The notes below the pieces were generated by a model that was given only the letters and a program-made list of their open reading frames with translations, made no database searches and was not told the origin of the DNA. The translations under genes were made by a program, and so were the position numbers. Positions 16,125 to 22,375 of a stretch of 64,000 bases of DNA are shown here, piece by piece. The stretch is from Parafannyhessea umbonata (GTDB lineage Bacteria; Actinomycetota; Coriobacteriia; Coriobacteriales; Atopobiaceae): contig NZ_LT629759.1 in assembly GCF_900105025.1 (NCBI RefSeq), positions 1,426,001-1,490,000 of the forward strand, in the 5' to 3' direction. Position 1 is the stretch's first letter, and each line of letters starts with the position of its first letter.

Positions 16125-17236
16125 TCGAAGCCCTGGAACACGGGCACGCCCGTGTAGGTCTTGGGCCGCTCCTCGCCGCTCAGCACGCGGCGGGCGCCCG
16201 CGGCCATGGCCTCGAGCTCGAACTCGCCAGGATACGCCGTGACCGGCGCGACCCAGCCGCACGTCTGGCGCACGTGGTCGACGAGCTCGGCGCTGTGCGC
16301 CATGCCGCCACCCAGCAGGATACCGTCCACGTGCCCGCCCAGCGCGCCCGCCATGGCGCAGATCGCCTTGGTGAGCTGGTACAGGAGGGCGTCCCACGCG
16401 CGCTTGGCGGCCGCGTCCCCGGCCGCCGCACGGCTCTGGACCTCGCGGGCATCCGAGGTGCCCAGCAGGTCCACAAAGCCGCCCGTCTTCATGCACATGC
16501 GACGGAGCTCCGCCGTGGTGCGCCCCGCGTCGATAAGGTTCAGCACCTCCGCCACGGGAAGCCCTCCGCAGCGCGTGGGGGCCATCATGCCCTCGCCGCC
16601 CACGATGTCGTAGCCGTCGACCATGCGTCCCAGGTGGTGCGCGCTCACGGAGATGCCTCCGCCCACGTGGCAGACCACGAGGTCAAGCTCCTCGTAGCGG
16701 CGGCCCATCGACGCCGCGTGGCGGATGGCCGTCTCCTTGAGGTTGAGCGCGTGCAGGTGCACGTGGCGGTAGACGCCCTTGACGCCGGTCATGCGGGCAA
16801 GGTCGCAGAGCTCGTCGGTGTCGGGCGGGTTCACGACAAAGGCCGGCCTGCCGGCTGCCTGCGCCAGCTCGTGCGCAATCTGCGGGCCGAGCTGCGCCGG
16901 GTGCTGCACGCCGTTTGCGCCGCGGCGCGCGTGGTCCAGCAGGGTGTCGTTCACCTCGTAGGTGCCGCCCTCCACGGGCATGAGTCCGCCGCCGCGGCCC
17001 ACGAAGGCGTCCATCGTGTTGGGGTCGATGCCTGCCTCCGCGAGCGCGGACATGATGGTCTCCATGCGGTAGGGCATCTGCTCTGACACGCCCGCAAAGG
17101 TGGAGAGGGTCGCGGCGTCGTGGTCCACGGTCTTCTCCATGAGGGCGCGCTCGCCCTCGAACACGCCCACCTTGGTCGAGGTGGAGCCGGGGTTGATGAC
17201 GAGGATGCGAAAGTCCCTCTTTTTGACGTCTTCCAT
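16118..17236 (-). CDS. buk: Butyrate kinase-type acyl kinase (second copy)
   Basis: A 372-residue paralogue of the kinase at 4029. It has the canonical NPGSTSTK phosphate loop, VCHVGGGISV, GGLMPVEGGTYEVN and LLGGGMAHS. The start is ATG 17236, with AAGGAGG in the end of the upstream phosphotransacylase gene and 2 nt between the genes. The stop codon lies within the shared end of the IS110-type element, so the last residues (QGFDD) may have been set by the insertion. The longer frame upstream overlaps the phosphotransacylase and is rejected. Confidence 0.88.
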   Translation of the reverse strand: MEDVKKRDFRILVINPGSTSTKVGVFEGERALMEKTVDHDAATLSTFAGVSEQMPYRMETIMSALAEAGIDPNTMDAFVGRGGGLMPVEGGTYEVNDTLLDHARRGANGVQHPAQLGPQIAHELAQAAGRPAFVVNPPDTDELCDLARMTGVKGVYRHVHLHALNLKETAIRHAASMGRRYEELDLVVCHVGGGISVSAHHLGRMVDGYDIVGGEGMMAPTRCGGLPVAEVLNLIDAGRTTAELRRMCMKTGGFVDLLGTSDAREVQSRAAAGDAAAKRAWDALLYQLTKAICAMAGALGGHVDGILLGGGMAHSAELVDHVRQTCGWVAPVTAYPGEFELEAMAAGARRVLSGEERPKTYTGVPVFQGFDD

Positions 17237-17238
17237 GT

Positions 17239-18246
17239 CTAGTCCTCCTTCAGCGCCTGGGCGCGAACGCAGCTCATCACGACGTTGCCAACGAGCTCGG
17301 GAACGGGGGACGAGCGCGAGCAGTCGCACACGACCTTCTTGAAGCCCTGGAGGAAGGGCCCGTACGCGTTTGCGTGCGCGAAGTTCTGCACGAGCTTGAC
17401 GCCGATGTTGCCCACGTTGATGTCGGGCCAGACGATCACGTTGGCGCGACCGGCGACCTCCGAGGGGCGGTGCACCTTCTTGGCGGCAACGTCCGGGCGG
17501 ATGGCGGCGTCGAGCTGGAACTCGCCGTCGATCTTGAGCTCGGGCGCGAGCTCGTGGGCAGCCGCGACGGCGTCGCGTACCTTCTGCACCAGCTCGCCCT
17601 CGCTGGAGCCGTCCGTGGAGTAGCTGAGCATCGCGACACGCGGCTCCCAGCCGGTGAGCGCGGCCACGGTGCGCGCGGAGGTGACGGCGACCTGGGCGAG
17701 CTTCTGGGAGTCGGGGTTCACGCACACGGCGGAGTCCGCGAAGCCCAGCAGGTTGCCCTCGCTCCCCTCCCAGCCCGGAACGTCGAATATGCCCGCGGAG
17801 CTCACGGTGGTGACGCCGTCCGCCAGGCCGATGATCTTCTCGCCCGCGAGGATGACGTCACCCGTGGAGCAGTCGATGCCACCGAAGCTCACGTCCACGT
17901 CCCCGATGCGCTGCATCATGAACGCGCGGTCCATGGCGCGCGCGGCGTGACGGCGGACGCCCTTGGACTTGTACGGGCAGGCGGGGATGACCTCGAAGCG
18001 CTTGGAGAAGGACTCGTTTCCCTCCTCGTCGGTCACGTCCACGAGCTCGACCCCGGCAAGGTCGACGCCCTCCTCCTGCGCCTTGGCGCGAATGGCCTCC
18101 GCATCGCCCACGATGGCGCACCTTGCGAGGCCGCCCTTCGTGAGCTCCGCCGCGACCTCGAGGATCTTTGGGTTCTCGCCCTCGTAGAACGCGACGCGCT
18201 GCGGGTCCTGCGCCGCCCTGCGGCGCACGTCGTCCATAAGACTCAT
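17239..18246 (-). CDS. Phosphate acetyl/butyryltransferase (second copy)
   Basis: A 335-residue phosphotransacylase with RVAFYEGENPKILEVA, IIGLADGVTTVSSAG, SYSTDGSSEGE, DGEFQLDAAI and ANVIVWPDINVGNIG. GGGAAG precedes ATG 18246. It pairs with the kinase 2 nt downstream, and the unit follows an acyl-carrier-protein/DUF35/thiolase set on the same strand. It may take an acyl group released by that thiolase, from CoA or possibly from the carrier protein; the latter is speculation. Confidence 0.86.
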   Translation of the reverse strand: MSLMDDVRRRAAQDPQRVAFYEGENPKILEVAAELTKGGLARCAIVGDAEAIRAKAQEEGVDLAGVELVDVTDEEGNESFSKRFEVIPACPYKSKGVRRHAARAMDRAFMMQRIGDVDVSFGGIDCSTGDVILAGEKIIGLADGVTTVSSAGIFDVPGWEGSEGNLLGFADSAVCVNPDSQKLAQVAVTSARTVAALTGWEPRVAMLSYSTDGSSEGELVQKVRDAVAAAHELAPELKIDGEFQLDAAIRPDVAAKKVHRPSEVAGRANVIVWPDINVGNIGVKLVQNFAHANAYGPFLQGFKKVVCDCSRSSPVPELVGNVVMSCVRAQALKED

Positions 18247-18272
18247 GCTTGGTCTTCCCTTCGCTTAGGTAA

Positions 18273-18305
18273 GGGACGGGGCGACCTCGCGGGTCGCCCC
18301 GTCCC
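18273..18305 (-). terminator. Strong hairpin between carrier-protein and phosphotransacylase genes
   Basis: Arms GGGACGGGGCGACC and GGTCGCCCCGTCCC with a tiny loop. It lacks a U run, so it may be an attenuator or processing site rather than a full stop between the two minus-strand units. Confidence 0.5.
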
Positions 18306-18424
18306 TGGGTCTGGTCTTCCGGTTTTCGCTCGCGCGTGCGGGTCCAAGCCCCCTCGCGCGACAGCCCGAGCAGTCCCGCCATCCGCCCGTGCATGGGCGA
18401 CGTATGGCCGCTCTTCTCGGCCTC

Positions 18425-18664
18425 TTACTCCTCGTACTCCTCCGCGACGCGGTCGACGAGCTCGCCGAAGGTCTTCATCTTCATGACCTCGTGGATGGTG
18501 ACCTCGACGTCGAGCTCGTCCTCGATGAGGGAGGTGAGGGCGATCATCTTCATCGACTCCTTGCCCAGCTCGTCGAAGGGGGTGTCAGCGGTGATGTCGC
18601 CCTTGTACTGATAGGCGGTCTTGGCGAATCCTGCCAGCTTGTCGAAGAGCTCCTTGTTGTCCAT
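18425..18664 (-). CDS. Free-standing acyl carrier protein (second copy)
   Basis: A 79-residue carrier protein. The attachment serine is in ELGKESMKM, with Glu in place of the usual Asp. TSLIEDELDVEVTI and KTFGELVDRV align with the protein at 10210-10458, so the two are paralogues distinct from a fatty-acid ACP. AAAGGAAC precedes ATG 18664. It follows the DUF35 and thiolase genes by 50 nt on the same strand, which implies the thiolase product or substrate is carrier-bound. Confidence 0.82.
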   Translation of the reverse strand: MDNKELFDKLAGFAKTAYQYKGDITADTPFDELGKESMKMIALTSLIEDELDVEVTIHEVMKMKTFGELVDRVAEEYEE

Positions 18665-18714
18665 CGTGGTTCCTTTCCATCAAATGTTTATCTAAGCGAT
18701 TTTGGTGGGCCGAG

Positions 18715-19182
18715 CTATGCCTCGACCTCGTCGAGCTCGAAGCAGAGCTCGCTCCAGGTGACGGTCTCGTCCGAGCCGGGCTTGAGCGGGGTAACGCGCT
18801 CGATGGGCTTCGCGTGGACGCGAATCTTCTCGTGGTTCTTGTACAGGCGCTCCTGCAGGCCCTTCACGACCTTCTTCTTGCCGCAGAAGATCACGAACGT
18901 GTACTCCGGGCCCTCGTCCAGCTTCACCTTGCCGTAGCCGTAGGGCTCGACGGCCTTGAGGTAGGGCTTGTCGTTCTGGATGCCGGGGACGGTGAAGGAC
19001 TCGAGGGTACCCTTGCCGCTGAGCTCGACCCACTCGGTGTCGGCGCAGCCACACGTGTTGCAGCCCAGGTGGGGCGGGAACTCTATCGCGCCGCACTCGA
19101 CGCACTTGCGACCGTAATACTTGCCCTGGGCGACGCCGTCGTAGAACTTCTTTACGATCGGCTCCATGTCTTCAAGAAGCAT
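18715..19182 (-). CDS. DUF35 OB-fold / zinc-ribbon acyl-CoA-associated protein
   Basis: A 155-residue protein with an N-terminal rubredoxin-like zinc ribbon (Cys 27, 30, 41, 44) and an OB-fold (GTLESFTVPG through YTFVIFCG). DUF35 proteins form complexes with thiolase-like enzymes, for example in archaeal thiolase/HMG-CoA synthase and in PhlB of the phloroglucinol acyltransferase. The thiolase gene 35 nt upstream on the same strand is the obvious partner. ATG 19182 follows a GGAGGAA site. Confidence 0.85.
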   Translation of the reverse strand: MLLEDMEPIVKKFYDGVAQGKYYGRKCVECGAIEFPPHLGCNTCGCADTEWVELSGKGTLESFTVPGIQNDKPYLKAVEPYGYGKVKLDEGPEYTFVIFCGKKKVVKGLQERLYKNHEKIRVHAKPIERVTPLKPGSDETVTWSELCFELDEVEA

Positions 19183-19217
19183 TGTCTGGTTCCTCCTCGT
19201 GGAAGTCTTCGTGACGG

Positions 19218-20504
19218 TTACTCGTGCGTGCGCAGGATCTGGCAGCGGATGTTCTGGCCGCCGCCAAAGCCACGGAGGAACGTGGTCCTGGGGAGCTTGG
19301 GCATCTGGGTCGCGCCCGCCTCGCCGCGCATCTGCTTGACGGCCTCGTAGATGTCCGCGACGCCCGACGCGCCGTGGGCGTGGCCGAAGTTGCAGCGGCC
19401 GCCGTGGGTGTTGATGGGCTTGTCGCCGTCGAAACCGCAGCGTCCGTCGATCGCGTACTGCCAGGCCTCGCCGCGCGGGATGTAGCCGACCTCCTCGGCG
19501 CTGACGATGTCGCCAGCCAGGAAGAAGTCGTTCACGAACAGCAGGTCGAGCTCGTCGGGCTTCACGCCGGTGTACTCGTACACCTGCTTGGCGCCGTCCT
19601 TCGTGCCGTTGTACTCGTTGTCAGGGGTCGCACCCTCGTAAGCGGCGGCGCCGGTGCCGAGGACGTCGATGATCTTGTGGTCAAGACCGCGGGCGACCGC
19701 CATGTCCGTGGGCATCACGACGAGCGCGGCGGCCCCGTCGCACTTGGTCTCGAAGCCGGTCACACGCAGGTACTGGGTGACCTTGGGGTTGAACATAGAG
19801 GAGAGGAACTGGTCCGCGTTCTCCATGCCGTTCGCCTTCGCGGCGTCGTCGAAGTCGGACTCGTAGAACGCAAGCGGGTTGAGCACGGCGTTCCTGCGGA
19901 GGCTCTTGGACATGCCGTTGAGCGCGGCGTCGATCTGCTCGGCCGTGAGGTCGTACTCCCAGCGGTACTTGTTGATCCAGTTGTCGAAGCTGATGCCAAA
20001 GGCGGAGTCCAGGGGACGGCCATAGGCGCGGTCGTACACCATGGGGATGGAGGGGAGCATCTCCTCCAACGGGAAGTCGCGACGGTAGCAGCCGGGGGCT
20101 CCCACGACGGGCAGCGATGCCGCAAGGTCAACCGCACCGGACAGCACGATGTCGTACGTGCCGCAGGCCACCGCCTGGACGGCCTCCTGCAGGGCGACGT
20201 AGCCGGTACAGCACGCCTCGGAGTGGTGGACGGAGCCGATGCCACGGACGCCAAACCAATCGGCGACCTGCATGTTGGGCGTAAGGGAGTCGCCAATCAT
20301 GAACGGGTTCGCCGCGCCGTGGTAGAAGTACTGGATGTCGCGCGGCTGAAGGCCGGCGTCCTTGATGGCCTCGAGCGCCGCATAGCCAAAGGCGTCGCCC
20401 TCGCTCATGCCCTTCGTCTCGGGGTGATCCTCGAAGTTCTTGAACGGCGTGCAGCCCACACCGACGATGGAGACGCTGCGTGCCTGCTTGCCCAGCTTGA
20501 CCAT
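19218..20504 (-). CDS. Thiolase-family acyltransferase (SCP2/PhlC-like)
   Basis: A 428-residue thiolase-fold protein. The nucleophile is Cys98 in SEACCTGYVAL. The C-terminal histidine motif is NFGHAHGASG, after NTHGGRC. The last segment reads FGGGQNIRC rather than the C-x-GGG motif of biosynthetic thiolases, so the second catalytic cysteine seems absent, as in SCP2/PhlC-type members. AAAGGAC lies upstream of ATG 20504. With the DUF35 and carrier-protein genes downstream it forms a compact unit that probably cleaves or forms a carbon-carbon bond in a beta-keto acyl compound. Substrate unknown. Confidence 0.82.
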   Translation of the reverse strand: MVKLGKQARSVSIVGVGCTPFKNFEDHPETKGMSEGDAFGYAALEAIKDAGLQPRDIQYFYHGAANPFMIGDSLTPNMQVADWFGVRGIGSVHHSEACCTGYVALQEAVQAVACGTYDIVLSGAVDLAASLPVVGAPGCYRRDFPLEEMLPSIPMVYDRAYGRPLDSAFGISFDNWINKYRWEYDLTAEQIDAALNGMSKSLRRNAVLNPLAFYESDFDDAAKANGMENADQFLSSMFNPKVTQYLRVTGFETKCDGAAALVVMPTDMAVARGLDHKIIDVLGTGAAAYEGATPDNEYNGTKDGAKQVYEYTGVKPDELDLLFVNDFFLAGDIVSAEEVGYIPRGEAWQYAIDGRCGFDGDKPINTHGGRCNFGHAHGASGVADIYEAVKQMRGEAGATQMPKLPRTTFLRGFGGGQNIRCQILRTHE

Positions 20505-20823
20505 TAGCCCACGTCCTTTGCGCTTGCTGTCCTTCACTTGACAGCACGTATCGTACGGACGCGCGCCCCAGGGCTTAAGAACAACGGTGCAGCATGCGTT
20601 TCAGCTTGTGGGACAAATTGGCGGCATCTTGTATCTTTCAGCAGGTAAACACGTCGTTATTTCGACGCAATCACAAAGCTCAATATCAATTAACGCAGTT
20701 CCGAGCGGTAGGATATCGAAGGCGAACGGTATGGCGCAACACGACGGAGACTGACTGTGTCCCATCGAGCCACTGTGTTTCACCCTTGACTTGGCCACGC
20801 GCAACCGCCGCCGGAATACAGGT
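20505..20823. promoter_or_regulatory. 319-bp intergenic region upstream of the thiolase gene
   Basis: Between the TetR stop and the thiolase start. The composition is more AT-rich than in the flanking genes, as in a promoter. A near-palindrome CGTATCGTACG (about 20547) could be a TetR-type operator for the thiolase unit. I see no gene here. Confidence 0.35.
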
Positions 20824-21420
20824 CTAGTCCCACCCCTGCGGCGCCTTCGGAGTCTGCCGGACGCTCTCCTCGGAAAGGAAGAATGGCGCGTAGTAGAGCC
20901 TGTTCAGAACGGCCGCAATCTTCTGCGGCTCGATCTCGGGGTGCACTTCGAGCCAGTACTGGACGAGGTTGTTGTGTCCCGCGATCACGAAGGACAGGTA
21001 CAGGTCGCGCGTCACGGGGTCGCCACCAAGCGAGGCAAGCCTGTCGCGAAAGTAGTCGTGCATGAAGATGGTCGCCTTGTGCACAAACGAGGGGTCGCCA
21101 TGGGGCCCGTTCAGCACGACGATCTTGTCGCGGTGTCCCTGCAGAAGCTCCATGCGGCTCACCATGGAGACCGTGGGGTCAAGCTCCGAGATTCCAAACC
21201 GTGCCTTGAGCGCCATGTTGTTGATGCGCCGCATGTTCTGCAGAAGCTCGCTCTCGAAACGCTTCACGACGTCGTCGACCGAGTCGAAGTGCCTGTAGAA
21301 CGTCGACCGCGAGACCTTCGCGAGCTTGATCACGTCGGCCACCCGGATGTCGGGAATGTCAGTCGTCTCCATCAGCTTGAAGACCGCTGTCTCAATCTTG
21401 TCGTCGATGTCGTCTGGCAT
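20824..21420 (-). CDS. TetR/AcrR-family regulator
   Basis: A 198-residue protein with an N-terminal TetR helix-turn-helix (RVADVIKLAKVSRSTFYRHFDSVDDVVKRF) and a helical C-terminal half for ligand binding and dimerisation. AAAGGAG precedes ATG 21420, which is preferred over an ATG 18 nt upstream. It is codirectional with, and 320 nt upstream of, the thiolase-DUF35-ACP genes and probably regulates them. The ligand may be an acyl-CoA. Confidence 0.8.
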   Translation of the reverse strand: MPDDIDDKIETAVFKLMETTDIPDIRVADVIKLAKVSRSTFYRHFDSVDDVVKRFESELLQNMRRINNMALKARFGISELDPTVSMVSRMELLQGHRDKIVVLNGPHGDPSFVHKATIFMHDYFRDRLASLGGDPVTRDLYLSFVIAGHNNLVQYWLEVHPEIEPQKIAAVLNRLYYAPFFLSEESVRQTPKAPQGWD

Positions 21421-21502
21421 GCCCACTCCTTTCAACATGCCCTAGGATATTGCAACATCGCACGCCCCTCCGCAAGCTTCCGCCCAAACGATTCCCCGCG
21501 CG

Positions 21503-21536
21503 CCGCAGGCGCACGCGCACCGCAGGCGCACGCGCA
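21503..21536. repeat. Tandem 17-bp duplication
   Basis: Two adjacent perfect copies of CCGCAGGCGCACGCGCA lie in the TetR upstream region, probably a replication-slippage product. Confidence 0.8.
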
Positions 21537-21538
21537 AG

Positions 21539-21584
21539 AAAGGCCCGCCGCGGTCGATTCCGCGACAGGCCTCGTGCATGTCAA
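21539..21584 (-). terminator. Repeat copy 1 of a terminator hairpin
   Basis: A 46-bp segment with a GGCCCGCCGCGG-type stem that matches 22299-22344 at 44 of 46 bases, in the same orientation. It lies directly after the DUF2442 stop (minus strand). Confidence 0.7.
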
Positions 21585-21586
21585 AC

Positions 21587-21898
21587 CTAGTTAGCCGCTG
21601 CAAGAACATCGTAGGTGTTATATGTATCCCCATGTTCATATACATACTCGGGGGCGACATCGACATTCCTATCGTCCCACGTGGGTACCCCATGAAACAG
21701 CTTGACCCCGCGGAACACTTCTGGATCATCCAGAACGTCAAACACCGGCCCCTGCAGAGTCGTTGTGTCAAACAGCTTCCTTTCCCCATTATCGAATGTG
21801 ACCAACAGCATTCGTCCTACGAGTGGCTTAACGTCAATGATCCTAGTCTCGTGTGCGCCGGGGTTTCCTGCATAGCATATTCCGTCTATCTCGTACAT
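21587..21898 (-). CDS. DUF2442 protein
   Basis: A 103-residue protein of the DUF2442 type: RIIDVKPLVGRMLLVTFDNGERKLFD, then a central PVFDVLDDPEVFRGV and a C-terminal TWDDRNVDVAPEYVYE. DUF2442 genes usually pair with DUF4160 genes, and a broken DUF4160 frame lies just upstream here. Pairs of this kind have been proposed as toxin-antitoxin-like or mobile modules, without firm biochemistry. Base composition is lower in GC than that of its neighbours. Confidence 0.78.
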   Translation of the reverse strand: MYEIDGICYAGNPGAHETRIIDVKPLVGRMLLVTFDNGERKLFDTTTLQGPVFDVLDDPEVFRGVKLFHGVPTWDDRNVDVAPEYVYEHGDTYNTYDVLAAAN

Positions 21899-21906
21899 GA
21901 ATCCCC

Positions 21907-22206
21907 CTATCTCAATGGCTCAATCTTTGAGAAGTGCTCACCCCTCACTGCCTTATTCCATGCCGCATAAACCTCCTCTTCATGCAGAGCAAGCCATCCA
22001 ATCACAATTTTCAGTTGCCGTTTTGGTAACGATCCGGCGAGCAGCTCGCCATCAATCCCGACTGACGCCTAATACTCTCCGTAATAAACGTGCACGTGTG
22101 GCTTGTTATGTTGCTGCGTGTCTTTGAACAGTAGATAGATAACGATACCCGCAAATCTTGTGAGCTCAGGCGTTCCTTTTGCCCCTCCAACTCGAATTGT
22201 CGAGCC
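21907..22206 (-). pseudogene. Broken DUF4160 gene
   Basis: The frame reads LTRFAGIVIYLLFKD, then KPHVHVYYGEY, an in-frame TAG at 22069-22071, then ASVGIDGELLAGSLPKRQL and VYAAWNKAVRGEHFSKIEPL. This is the full DUF4160 pattern with a nonsense codon (probably from GAG) in the middle. Upstream in frame there is a TGA at 22207-22209 and no ATG/GTG/TTG before the conserved part, so the start is lost as well. It is the usual partner of the intact DUF2442 gene 8 nt downstream. Confidence 0.8.
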
Positions 22207-22298
22207 TCAAACCATAAATAGTTAGGTCAAGTATACCCAGCCCATCGCACGCCGATGAATTGTCTCTGCGCAAGGACGCTCTGTTAGTCTTTCACGGC

Positions 22299-22344
22299 AA
22301 AGGCCCGCCGCGGTCGATTCCGCGACGGGCCCCGTGCATGTCAA
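22299..22344 (-). terminator. Repeat copy 2 of a terminator hairpin, after PEP carboxylase
   Basis: Same 46-bp sequence as 21539-21584, with stem GGCCCG-CCGCGG / CCGCG-CGGGCC. It is in the right place to terminate the PEP carboxylase gene, which ends at 22376. The nearby 22207-22298 holds no gene that I can see. Confidence 0.75.
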
Positions 22345-22375
22345 GCTGTAGTGCGCCGCAGTGTGGGCGCACGCA

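Noticed and set aside
16118-17725. Longer N-terminus for the second butyrate kinase
   Set aside because: The upstream extension runs through the phosphotransacylase gene in another frame; the ATG at 17236 has a strong ribosome site and gives the normal length.
21539-22344. att sites of an integrative element
   Set aside because: The repeats are terminators, no integrase lies between them, and the cassette is under 1 kb; only a simple cassette boundary is claimed.
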